Source: Anaerolineaceae bacterium (lineage in GTDB: Bacteria > Chloroflexota > Anaerolineae > Anaerolineales > Anaerolineaceae). Taken from it: 64,000 nt of DNA. The position numbers were made by a program, and so were the translations under genes. The notes under the pieces were generated by a model. It ran no database searches. It saw only the letters and a list, made by a program, of their open reading frames with translations, and was not told where the DNA came from. Below are positions 1-8,381 of the stretch, piece by piece. The stretch's first letter is position 1, and each line of letters opens with the position of its first letter. The stretch is from contig JAURZL010000019.1 of the NCBI GenBank assembly GCA_030653365.1, positions 124,001 through 188,000 of the forward strand, written 5' to 3'.

Positions 1-1556
1 GCAACGATGAACTTGGAAGAATTTCTTCTGCTTATAACAACATGGCTGAGACTATATCGTCATTGGTGAATAACCTGGAGGCAAAAGTTGAAGAAAGAAC
101 GTTGGAATGGGAAAAGCTCAATGTTGAATTAACTGAGTACAAAGAGCAACTTCAGTTAATCCTGGATTCTACCGCTGAAGGAATATATGGAATTGATATT
201 GATGGAAATTGTACTTTTTGCAATGCCAGTAGTTTGAGACTATTAGGTTATCAAGATCAGGATGAATTATTGGGTAAAAATATGCATTGGCAAATCCATC
301 ACAGCTATATTGATGGCTCATCATTTCCTTTGGAAAAATGTAAAATATTTCAATCATTTAGAGAAGGAAAGGGTACCCATTCAGATGATGAAATATTCTG
401 GAAAGAAGATGGTTCATCTATTAATGTTGAATATTATTCATATCCACAATTAAAAGATGGAAATGTTATTGGCACTGTTGTTACCTTTATGAATAACACC
501 GAGAGAAAAACCGCTGAAGAACGAATTAAGTATCTTGGAGAACATGATTCATTAACCGGATTATTTAATCGGGTTTATTTTGATAATGCCTTGAAGGAAA
601 TCGATACGAAAGAAAACCTCCCAATTTCTATCATTTTTAGCGATGTTAATGGATTGAAATTGACCAATGATATTTTCAGCCATGCTGCTGGTGATGCGTT
701 AATCGTAAAATGTGCGGAAATTATGAAGGAAGCCTGCCGGGATTCTGATATTGTCGCACGTGTAGGAGGGGATGAATTTATCATTTTATTGCCTAATACT
801 CCAGCAACCATAGCGGAAAAGATTATAGAGAGGGTTAATAATGAGCTTGCAAAGGTAAAAATTGAAGCTATTCATTGTAGTATGTCAATGGGGTATGAAA
901 CCAAGGCTGAAATTGGGCAGGATATTGAAAAAATTATTGCAGGCGCCGAAAACAAAATGTACTCAGAAAAGAGACTCAAACAAAAACATATCAATTCGGA
1001 TCTGATTAATTCCATTATTACCACCTTACATGAGAGAAGTCCGCACGAGAAAAATCACTCACATTCTGTTAGTGAATTGTGTTTACGGCTTGGAAAAGTA
1101 ATGAATTTGTCAGAGACAGAATTGAAGAGATTAAAGGACGCAGGTTTTTATCATGATATTGGTAAAATTGTCTTTGATGATCACCTATTAAATTATGAAA
1201 AACCTTTCTCTGAAGAAGAAATTCGGGAAATTCAAGATCACACAGTAATCGGATACCGTATTTTGAATTTGTTCGAGGACACACTTAATTTAGCAGAAGA
1301 TGTCTATAGTCATCATGAAAAATGGGATGGGAGTGGGTATCCGAAAGGATTAAAGGGAAAAGAAATCCCGCTTCTGGCAAGAATTATTTCTTTGGTTGAG
1401 AGATATGACACATTGGTGAATTCAAACCCAGAAAATCTTGATTGCAAGAATAAAGCCTTACAGTTGATTAAAGAGATGTCAGGAACTAAATTTGATCCAA
1501 TGATTACTGATATATTTATAAAGATGATGTCAGAGTCTGAGGAAAATAATGATTGA
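1..1556 (+). CDS. HAMP(partial)-PAS-GGDEF-HD-GYP signalling protein, 5' truncated
   Basis: Bifunctional c-di-GMP enzyme cut by the window edge. The frame is open from base 3 and encodes the end of a HAMP-like segment (NDELGRISSAYNNMAE) before the first internal ATG at 42, so the real start lies upstream and the intact protein is probably a membrane sensor. Numbering from that ATG: coiled linker to about 40, PAS about 40-150, GGDEF about 165-315 with an intact RVGGDEF signature and an RxxD product-inhibition site (RDSD) five residues before it, HD-GYP about 325-490 with HDIGK, HHE and DGSGYP. Both the cyclase and the phosphodiesterase half look catalytically complete. Its stop overlaps the next gene by 8 bp (ATGATTGA), indicating translational coupling. 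Domain calls come from the motifs; direction of net c-di-GMP turnover is unknown. Confidence 0.9.
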   Translation, partial: NDELGRISSAYNNMAETISSLVNNLEAKVEERTLEWEKLNVELTEYKEQLQLILDSTAEGIYGIDIDGNCTFCNASSLRLLGYQDQDELLGKNMHWQIHHSYIDGSSFPLEKCKIFQSFREGKGTHSDDEIFWKEDGSSINVEYYSYPQLKDGNVIGTVVTFMNNTERKTAEERIKYLGEHDSLTGLFNRVYFDNALKEIDTKENLPISIIFSDVNGLKLTNDIFSHAAGDALIVKCAEIMKEACRDSDIVARVGGDEFIILLPNTPATIAEKIIERVNNELAKVKIEAIHCSMSMGYETKAEIGQDIEKIIAGAENKMYSEKRLKQKHINSDLINSIITTLHERSPHEKNHSHSVSELCLRLGKVMNLSETELKRLKDAGFYHDIGKIVFDDHLLNYEKPFSEEEIREIQDHTVIGYRILNLFEDTLNLAEDVYSHHEKWDGSGYPKGLKGKEIPLLARIISLVERYDTLVNSNPENLDCKNKALQLIKEMSGTKFDPMITDIFIKMMSESEENND

Positions 1557-4020
1557 AAATGGGTTTCTTCTCCTGATGTATAATGCAGCAATTTTACTAA
1601 GTACTGCATTATTATTCGATAATACAAAAATTCGTTGGCGTCAGAATTTAATTGGTATTCAAAGAATATTTGTTGGATTGATTTTAGGATTTATCGGAAT
1701 TATGCTAATGGTCAATCCCTGGAATTTTGCACCTGGGATTATTTTTGATACGCGTTCGATATTATTGAGTGTTTCTGGTTTGTTTTTTGGGTTAGTGCCA
1801 ACCGTCATCGCGATGATAATGACTTCCATTTTCAGATATGTGCAGGGTGGGGTAGCAGCCTGGACTGGAGTTAGCGTTATCCTTGCCACAGGTGGTATTG
1901 GGCTTGCCTGGCGATATCTTCGCAAAAAGAAAATTGATCAGATATCATTGATTGAGTTATATCTTTTCGGATTGATAAATCATGTGGTGATGTTGTTGCT
2001 CATGTTGACCCTGCCTAGAGAAATTGCGTTGCGAGTTCTGGGTGATATAAGTTTTCTGGTTTTATTGATTTATCCTTTAGCGACCATGTTATTAGGGTTT
2101 TTATTGGTGAATCGGGCACAACGAGAGAAGATTTATTTTGATCTACAGGAAAGGGAAGAGCAGCTCAGTCTTGCAGTGCAGGCAGCTAATATTGGTTTCT
2201 TTGACCGGAATCTGATAACCGGAGAGACACATATATCCCCGGAGTGGAAAAGACAATTAGGCTTTGAAGAAGATGAAATCAGGCATGATGATCATGAGTG
2301 GGAAAGCAGGCTTCATTCCGACGATAAAGAAAAGACAATTCGACAAATTAATGAAGTTTTTGTTGGGAGTGATAATTTTTATGAAACAACATTCAGGTTG
2401 AAACATAAAAATGGATCCTATCGATGGATCCTTTCTCGTGGTTCGATTCGCCGAGATGATCGTGGAAACGCGTTGCAGGTGATCGGCTGTCATGTGGATA
2501 TAACCGAACAAAAAGAATATGAACTGGGATTATTGATGAACGAAAGAAGGTTTCGTAGTCTGGCAGAAAGCAGCCAGGATATCATCACACTTTTTGATCG
2601 TGAATACAAAATTGCTTACTTTAATCAGGCAGGGTTAGAGTTTTTGGGTGTTGGCCATGCAGTTGTACAAGGAAAATTACTGGGAGAAATTTTTTCAGAT
2701 AACAGGTTGGTCAGGAATTTGGAAATGGATGTTGAACAGGTTTTTCAGTACGAAGAGCTGGTTCAACGGATAACCAACTGGCCACTAAATGTTAACAATG
2801 CAGACAATCACAAGATTGTTTTTGACTGGAGATTATCCCCGGTTTTCAATTCGGATGGTCAGGTGGAATGGGTGCTGGGCATAGCCAGAGATATCAGCGC
2901 CATTATCGAAACTGAATCAGCATTGAAAAAAAGTGAAGAAAAATTCCGCCGTATATTTGAGACTTCCGGTTTAGGCATTTCTATAACAGACTTGTCAGGA
3001 AATTTTACCGCTGGCAATCCAGCAGTTTTAAAAACGCTGGGATATGAAATTGATGAGTACACCAAATTATCCATTGCTGACATTTCTCATCCGGAGGATG
3101 TCCAGGAAGATATGAAAATGTTGGAGGAGTTTAAAGCCGGATTGAGGGATTCTTTTACCATTGAAAAGCGGGTTTTCCGAAAAGATGGTAGCATCGTTTG
3201 GGGGAAATTAATTGCGTCTCTGGTGCGAGATGAACGTGGCGATCCTCTGTTCGCGATTGGCATGTTAGAAGACATTAAGGATCGAAAATTGGCCGAAGAA
3301 AAAGAAAAATCAATCCAGTTGGAACTGCAAAGATTACTGGATAATGCCGACCAATCCCGCAAAGCTTTGTTAAGTGTTATTGAAGATCAAAAAATTACAG
3401 AAGATGAACTCAAGAGATTGGCAAAGGATCTTCTGGTTGCATATGATTCAACATTGCAGGGATGGTCAAGTGCATTGGAATTACGAGAACAGGAAACTGC
3501 CGGGCATAGCCGTCGGGTGGTTGCCTTAACCCTGGAGATCGCTCGTTCTTTAGGGGTCGAAGGAGAAGACCTTGCACATATTGAGCGTGGGGCTTTACTG
3601 CATGATATCGGTAAAATGGGCATACCCGATAGAATTCTTTTAAAACCCGGACCACTTTCTGATGAGGAATGGGTGGAGATGAGAAAACATCCCAACTATG
3701 CTTATAACCTATTATCGAAAATTGATTTTCTTAAACAGGCAATTGACATACCCTACAGCCACCATGAACGTTGGGATGGGTCTGGATATCCCCAGGGTTT
3801 GACTGGGGAGAATATACCATTGGCTGCCAGAATTTTTGCTGTTGTGGATATCTGGGATGCGTTGGGATCTGATCGGCCTTACCGCCCAGCCTGGAAACGG
3901 AAAGAAATTATGAACTACATACAAGATATCTCCGGAAAACATCTTGATCCGAAAATTGTCAGTGTGTTTTTCAATATAATTGAAACAGATGAATTCACCG
4001 TCACTGCAGATCAATATTAG
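1549..4020 (+). CDS. 5TM-LYT / PAS-PAS-PAS / HD-GYP sensor phosphodiesterase
   Basis: Membrane-bound sensor that probably hydrolyses c-di-GMP. Residues about 5-200 form a bundle of hydrophobic segments resembling the 5TM-5TMR_LYT domain of LytS-type sensors (NPWNFAPGIIFDTRSI, then GGLFFGLVPT-like segments). Three PAS domains follow at about 215-325, 330-455 and 460-580, each ending in the usual D-I-(T/S/K) exit, then a short coiled coil and HD-GYP at about 620-810 with LHDIGKMG, HHERWDGSGYP and VVDIWDAL. No GGDEF is present, unlike its upstream partner, with which it overlaps by 8 bp. The pair is thus a cyclase/phosphodiesterase plus a phosphodiesterase from one mRNA. 823 aa; ATG start. Confidence 0.9.
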   Translation: MIENGFLLLMYNAAILLSTALLFDNTKIRWRQNLIGIQRIFVGLILGFIGIMLMVNPWNFAPGIIFDTRSILLSVSGLFFGLVPTVIAMIMTSIFRYVQGGVAAWTGVSVILATGGIGLAWRYLRKKKIDQISLIELYLFGLINHVVMLLLMLTLPREIALRVLGDISFLVLLIYPLATMLLGFLLVNRAQREKIYFDLQEREEQLSLAVQAANIGFFDRNLITGETHISPEWKRQLGFEEDEIRHDDHEWESRLHSDDKEKTIRQINEVFVGSDNFYETTFRLKHKNGSYRWILSRGSIRRDDRGNALQVIGCHVDITEQKEYELGLLMNERRFRSLAESSQDIITLFDREYKIAYFNQAGLEFLGVGHAVVQGKLLGEIFSDNRLVRNLEMDVEQVFQYEELVQRITNWPLNVNNADNHKIVFDWRLSPVFNSDGQVEWVLGIARDISAIIETESALKKSEEKFRRIFETSGLGISITDLSGNFTAGNPAVLKTLGYEIDEYTKLSIADISHPEDVQEDMKMLEEFKAGLRDSFTIEKRVFRKDGSIVWGKLIASLVRDERGDPLFAIGMLEDIKDRKLAEEKEKSIQLELQRLLDNADQSRKALLSVIEDQKITEDELKRLAKDLLVAYDSTLQGWSSALELREQETAGHSRRVVALTLEIARSLGVEGEDLAHIERGALLHDIGKMGIPDRILLKPGPLSDEEWVEMRKHPNYAYNLLSKIDFLKQAIDIPYSHHERWDGSGYPQGLTGENIPLAARIFAVVDIWDALGSDRPYRPAWKRKEIMNYIQDISGKHLDPKIVSVFFNIIETDEFTVTADQY

Positions 4021-4326
4021 GATTTACTCGATCAGGAGACCTAAATGAATGAAGAGTGGCTGTCAAAAGCTGAATTATGTTTAAATATAAAAATTTCCAC
4101 TTCAGGTGAGGTGGCTCAGTTCAAATGTTAAAGTCTGGGATCTGATCTTTAATACAAAAACATAATTGTAACGCAGCAAAAAATCTGACGAAAACCGATG
4201 AGAGTTAATTTAATTTAAGTAACACTTTACATTCTTGTAAGAATTCATATAAACTGAGTGAGAGGGGGGTGTATTTTAGGATGAATTAACTTATAATATC
4301 AGGTAATTCTATTTTCCAGGTGATAC
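4021..4326 (+). other. Intergenic region with a possible 28-codon ORF and a promoter
   Basis: 306 bases between the HD-GYP gene and the flavodoxin. A tiny ORF at 4045-4131 (28 aa, starts MNEEWLSKAELC) has a good Shine-Dalgarno (AGGAG, 4034 region) but no recognisable family. A promoter for the flavodoxin gene lies in the second half. Nothing else is evident. Confidence 0.4.
4226..4253 (+). promoter_or_regulatory. Candidate sigma-70 promoter of the flavodoxin gene
   Basis: TTTACA at 4226-4231, 16-nt spacer, TATAAA at 4248-4253. An inverted repeat ATTCTT-GT-AAGAAT (4231-4244) occupies the spacer and could bind a repressor. Position is about 75 nt before the ATG. Confidence 0.45.
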
Positions 4327-4812
4327 ATGAAAGATACTCTGATAATTTATGATTCGGTTTTTGGTAACACAGCCAAAATTGCTCAAGCCATGGCAAACGC
4401 ATTGGAAGAACACCTCGACGTAGATGTGCGTGTTGTGGGAGAAGTTTTTCCCGAGCATCTGGACAGAATAAAAACTTTGATCGTCGGATCGCCCACCCGA
4501 CAATTTAAAGAAACCAGTGCGTTGGATCAATTTTTAAAACAAATTCCCGCTGGCACTTTAGAAGGCGTTCATGTGGCTGCGTTTGATACCCGGATGACCT
4601 CGCAGGATGTGAAGAAAAACAAGTTTCTTGCGCTTATGGTTAAGATATTTGGATATGCCGCTGAGAAAATTGCTAAACAATTAGTTCATCTGGGGGGAAA
4701 GGAAATCGTTTCGCCTCAAGGCTTTTTTGTCACAGGTATGGAAGGACCACTGGTGGAAGGGGAATTGGAAAGAGCGGCCGATTGGGCATTGAAGACAATC
4801 CAAAAAGCCTAA
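4327..4812 (+). CDS. Flavodoxin family protein
   Basis: Small FMN-binding electron carrier or flavodoxin-like oxidase component, cytosolic. The N-terminal IIYDSVFGNTAKIAQAMANAL is the phosphate-binding loop (S-x-F-G-N-T) of flavodoxins; VGSPTRQF and the later FDTRM segment match the flavin-ring loops. At 161 aa it has normal short-chain flavodoxin length. It stands alone with its own promoter and faces the MFS gene tail to tail. With a hydrogenase operon nearby it could receive electrons, but nothing in the sequence links them directly. Confidence 0.85.
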   Translation: MKDTLIIYDSVFGNTAKIAQAMANALEEHLDVDVRVVGEVFPEHLDRIKTLIVGSPTRQFKETSALDQFLKQIPAGTLEGVHVAAFDTRMTSQDVKKNKFLALMVKIFGYAAEKIAKQLVHLGGKEIVSPQGFFVTGMEGPLVEGELERAADWALKTIQKA

Positions 4813-4851
4813 ACATCTTCATCCTTACTAACTCAATCAAGGGATCTGGTA

Positions 4852-6063
4852 TCAGGCAGGGTTGTTTGCCTGTTCCTGTTGGGTTTTGACTTTGCTGAGG
4901 GTAAACAAAGAAATCAGAAACAAGACCATGGCAGCTAACGCATTGAATTTAAATCCCCAGCCAAACAGATAAGGGGCTGCCAGCGCACCCAGCATACGCC
5001 CAACGCCTACAGAGGCAAGTGTGGCACCCAATAAGGATGCCCGTGCAAATGGAAGTACTTCGGTGAGCAGGGGGGCATAGGCAATAAAAGGTATTTGAAA
5101 AGCCAGGTTGAACAGAAAGAGACCTAACTCAGCTCCCCATAAGCCATAACTACCCAACCATGGGATAGCAACAGCTGTCAGGGCACTGAACACCAGTCCT
5201 ATCGCCACTGCACGCTTCGCCCCTAAACGAGCCAGCAACCAGCTGACAGCTGCAACGGACAATAATTCTGCCAGACCTATGACAGTAGATGCCACACCCA
5301 GGGCATTGATAGATAATCCGTAATTATCCTCCATCCAGACACCAAAAACAAGGTTGACGATTTCATGGGCAGCACAAAAGAATAAAATCATCAACACACC
5401 GGCAATTGCGGTTGAGGATGTAAAAACCTGCAGAATGCCGTGTTGAACCTTTTCAGCCTGGTCGGTGATGGCTTTTTTCCCTCGGGGAACCAGCCATAAA
5501 AGGAAGAATATGGAAATCACTCCCAATACACCCATCACCGGGAATGGAGATAACCAACCATAACGCCCTATCAAAAACCCAATCAGTGGGACAGCAACAA
5601 CAAAGCTTAACGCCCAACCTGTACTGGTGATGACAATTGCCTGCCCTCTTATGGGCATGGGGATGGTATCACTCTGGTATGCCTGCATGGATGCAACAAA
5701 AACATGCATACCAATGAAAGTTAAACTCAGCGCCATGATGAAGACAACGAATGTTGGCCAAAAAGTGACAACAGCACACCCAAGAATGAAGAGCCCCATA
5801 CCGGTTAACATACCACTACGGCGACTACGTTTATCAAAAATTGAGGTGATAAAAGGAACCAGAATGGCTGCGAAATTACGAATGGTGACAGCTAAAGATA
5901 TAGTAGTGAGGTCAACACCCAGACCACGACCAAACACAGCCAGAAAAGGATACACCATACGCATCATGGCATGAACAAGGATGCGAATGGACGAAAACAG
6001 CAGTATTTCCAGATTGTAATGCTTGGGTTTGGTTAGGATTGATGATTCTTCGATGAGTGACAT
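4852..6063 (-). CDS. MFS transporter
   Basis: Inner-membrane major facilitator protein, 403 aa, with about 12 hydrophobic segments in two halves separated by a charged loop near residue 195 (PRGKKAITDQ). The loop between segments 2 and 3 (FDKRSRRSGMLTGMG) is the family's positively charged signature. It resembles uncharacterised drug/sugar-efflux-type MFS proteins; substrate cannot be assigned. The start ATG has no Shine-Dalgarno but has TATAAT six nt upstream (6070-6075 on the minus strand), suggesting a leaderless transcript. Ends 40 bp from the convergent flavodoxin gene. Confidence 0.85.
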   Translation of the reverse strand: MSLIEESSILTKPKHYNLEILLFSSIRILVHAMMRMVYPFLAVFGRGLGVDLTTISLAVTIRNFAAILVPFITSIFDKRSRRSGMLTGMGLFILGCAVVTFWPTFVVFIMALSLTFIGMHVFVASMQAYQSDTIPMPIRGQAIVITSTGWALSFVVAVPLIGFLIGRYGWLSPFPVMGVLGVISIFFLLWLVPRGKKAITDQAEKVQHGILQVFTSSTAIAGVLMILFFCAAHEIVNLVFGVWMEDNYGLSINALGVASTVIGLAELLSVAAVSWLLARLGAKRAVAIGLVFSALTAVAIPWLGSYGLWGAELGLFLFNLAFQIPFIAYAPLLTEVLPFARASLLGATLASVGVGRMLGALAAPYLFGWGFKFNALAAMVLFLISLFTLSKVKTQQEQANNPA

Positions 6064-6069
6064 CAGTTG

Positions 6070-6075
6070 ATTATA
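6070..6075 (-). promoter_or_regulatory. -10 box for a leaderless MFS transcript
   Basis: Consensus TATAAT followed by six nt and the ATG at 6063. No ribosome-binding site is visible. No convincing -35 element was found at 17-nt spacing, so the promoter strength is uncertain. Confidence 0.45.
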
Positions 6076-6122
6076 AATGAGAAGTTCAGGAGTGCGTAGA
6101 TAAGATTAATTGATAGAATCGA

Positions 6123-6160
6123 AATAAAACCTGCATAGATGTGTGCATACAGGTTTTATT
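6123..6160 (-). terminator. Intrinsic terminator after the hydrogenase operon
   Basis: Perfect 11-bp inverted repeat AATAAAACCTG / CAGGTTTTATT with a 16-nt loop, 13 bp beyond the hybD stop. The arms are themselves A- and T-rich, so it can work in either direction. Confidence 0.7.
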
Positions 6161-6172
6161 ATCTTCTATGAC

Positions 6173-6643
6173 CTAAATTGCTTCGCTCTGTATAACCTCT
6201 TCAATGATCAGATTAATTAATGTGTCAACCTGGGCAGCAACTACGGGTGAAAGTTCAACACCCAATTCAAGCGAAGCTGGAGAAATCCCCAGCACTACAA
6301 TGCGCTGGGGATAAAGATCGCGTAATTTTGCTGTTGCCAATAAATCGGGAAGGCCAATATCGTGAGGAGAAATTTTTAAGGAAAGATAAGCCGGGATTTG
6401 TTCTCCGGAGAGTCGGATGATGGTACCCGGAGCAGCATTTTTGCGATTAACTGCATCAATGATGATCAGGTTGCTGACCCCTTCCAGGTATTGAAGCAGA
6501 TCAAGACCACAGGTTCCACCATCAACCATCTGAATTTCATCAGGGATTCGATTGCTTGCTTGCAGTCGTTCCAGAACATGGATGCTGAGTCCATCATCAG
6601 TGAGCAAGTAATTCCCTACGCCAAGAATAAGGGTTTTGTTCAA
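6173..6643 (-). CDS. hybD: [NiFe] hydrogenase maturation endopeptidase (HybD/HyaD type)
   Basis: Cytosolic protease that checks nickel insertion and removes the C-terminal tail of the hydrogenase large subunit. Visible family features: N-terminal LILGVGNYLLTDDGLS (first metal-ligand acidic residue in TDDG), IIIDAV (second ligand Asp) and SPHDIGLPDLL (His ligand). 156 aa is the usual length. It starts at a TTG directly after the hybC stop and is last in the operon, matching the hybOABCD order. Its substrate is clearly the adjacent large subunit, whose C-terminus keeps a 16-residue extension after the DPCxxCxxH motif. Confidence 0.92.
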   Translation of the reverse strand: MNKTLILGVGNYLLTDDGLSIHVLERLQASNRIPDEIQMVDGGTCGLDLLQYLEGVSNLIIIDAVNRKNAAPGTIIRLSGEQIPAYLSLKISPHDIGLPDLLATAKLRDLYPQRIVVLGISPASLELGVELSPVVAAQVDTLINLIIEEVIQSEAI

Positions 6644-6646
6644 GGC

Positions 6647-8368
6647 TTAATCCATCACGATCACTTTGGTAATTTCATTTCCATCCGCGTCCAGAACGTG
6701 CACTGCACAGGCCATGCAGGGGTCAAAAGAGTGGATGGTTCGTAGAATTTCCACAGGCTGGCTGGGATCTGCTACTGGTGTACCAATGAGCGCAGCTTCA
6801 TAGGCACCCATTAATCCTTTGGCATCCCGTGGCGAGCCATTCCAGGTGGAGGGTACAATCGCCTGGTAATTGGCAATTTTCCCATCCTTGATGTGAATCC
6901 AATGACCAAGTGCCCCACGGGGTGCTTCTGTCCAACCCCATCCCATCGATTCTGCTGGCCAGGTGGATGGCTCCCAGTGATCCTGTTCGTGGATACGCAA
7001 ATCTCCTTTACCAATATTTTCAGCCAATTCCATTGTCCAGGGTTGTAATTGTTCCGCCAACAAAACGGTTTCAACACAGCGTGCTGCAACCCGCCCGAGG
7101 GTGGAAAACAGAACGGTGGCAGGTGCGTTTAATTTTTCCAGAATGGAATCAATTAACTCCACAACCCGTTTTTGCCCGGAGGCATATCCAATCAACATTC
7201 TAGCTAATGGACCAACTTCCATTGATTTTTGATCATAGCGGGGGGCTTTAAGCCAGGTATATTTTTTATCAGTGTCCAGAAATTCATATGGGGGATTTGG
7301 ACCAGTAAAGTTTACATTTGTCTCTCCTACGGAGGGATGTAAACCTTTCGTTTCATCTTCATAGGAATACCAGGAATGTGTGACGAATTCATGAATTTTT
7401 TCGGGATCCAAAGGATGTACTTTGCTGAGGTCACGGTCCAAGATCACACCACGCGGGAAGAACAGATGTTCTGGGTTGTTAGGATTAGCATTATCAATCA
7501 AAGGAATATCTCCATAGGAGAGGAAATTTCCCAATCCTTCACCAAGACTTGCCCAATCCAGATAAAAAGGTGCGATCGCCAGAACATCCGGTAAATAAAC
7601 ACGGTCAACGAAATCTTTTGCTTTGGCAAACAAACCTAAAAGTTGGGCAATTTTATCAGCATTGATCGCGGATTCACTATTGGGATCCACCGGTATTGAC
7701 ATTCCACCGACCAGATAGGTCTGTAGATGTGGATTTTTGGCACCCAGAATGGCATGCGCTTTTATAATCTCGCGTTGCCAATCAAGGGCTTCCAGGTAAT
7801 GGGCAACCGCCATTAAATTGGCTTCTGGCGGTAGATTATATGCTGGATGTCCCCAGTAGGCGTTGGCAAAGATTCCGAGTTGTCCGCTGTTGACAAATTT
7901 TTGAACTCGTTCCTGTACGCCTCTGAAATAATTCTCACTGGAATTTGGCCAGGTGGAAATGGAGTGTGCCAGATCAGCAGTTGCTTTTGGATCAGCACTG
8001 AGCGCATTGACAATATCTACCCAATCAAGGGCGTGTAAATGATAAAAATGGATGACATGATCCTGGACAAATTGAATTGCATCAATCAGGTTGCGGATAA
8101 TGCGTGCATTGGTGGGTACCTGAATTTTTAAGGCATCTTCTACAGCTCGCACGGAGCTGACTGCGTGAACAGTAGTTCAAACACCGCAAATACGTTGGGT
8201 TATCGTCCAGGCACCTCTCGGATCACGACCTTTCAGGATTGTTTCAATACCACGGAACATGGTGCTGCTGCTCCAGGCATTGGTTACAACACCATCTTTT
8301 ACTTCAACTTCTATTCTTAAATGTCCTTCAATGCGAGTGATTGGATCTATAACAATTTTTGCCATCAT
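6647..8368 (-). CDS. hybC: [NiFe] hydrogenase large subunit with in-frame UGA (putative selenocysteine) at the bridging Cys
   Basis: Catalytic subunit of a periplasmic, membrane-bound uptake-type hydrogenase. Read through one UGA it is 573 aa, the normal length. The ATG pair at 8363-8368 follows a good site (CAAGGAG); the N-terminus [19 protein letters not shown] is the conserved opening. The first Ni-binding motif reads [24 protein letters not shown]: Cys61 is kept and codon 64 is UGA where Cys is otherwise conserved. The second motif DPCMACAVH (Cys551, Cys554) is intact and is followed by a 16-residue cleavable tail. Both parts are in the same frame with nothing else damaged over more than 500 codons. 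A SECIS-like hairpin follows the UGA. Preferred reading: selenoprotein. Alternatives: recent nonsense mutation or sequencing error. A separate 501-aa product starting at the GTG at 8152 would lack the first Ni ligands and is unlikely. Confidence 0.85.
8143..8159 (-). promoter_or_regulatory. SECIS-like hairpin 3' of the in-frame UGA
   Basis: On the coding strand CAGCTC-CGTGC-GAGCTG forms a perfect 6-bp stem with a 5-nt loop. It begins 17 nt after the UGA, so the loop lies about 23 nt downstream, and G is the second loop base. These properties agree with what is known of bacterial SECIS elements (UGA-proximal, inside the coding region, G within the first two loop bases). Only three further weak pairs can be drawn below the stem, so this is supportive, not decisive. 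Confidence 0.5.
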
Positions 8369-8381
8369 TAAGACTCCTTGT

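Noticed and set aside
1313..1627. 104-aa minus-strand ORF over the end of the first gene
   Set aside because: Antisense to the HD-GYP coding region; composition explained by the real gene.
2435..2460. GGTTCGATTC resembling a tRNA T-loop
   Set aside because: Lies inside a PAS-domain coding region and no acceptor or anticodon stem is found around it.
6647..8152. Separate 501-aa hydrogenase large-subunit ORF starting at GTG 8152, beside a 94-aa upstream ORF
   Set aside because: Both are one frame interrupted by a single UGA; the shorter ORF would lack the first Ni-binding motif and has no ribosome-binding site. Annotated as a single gene.
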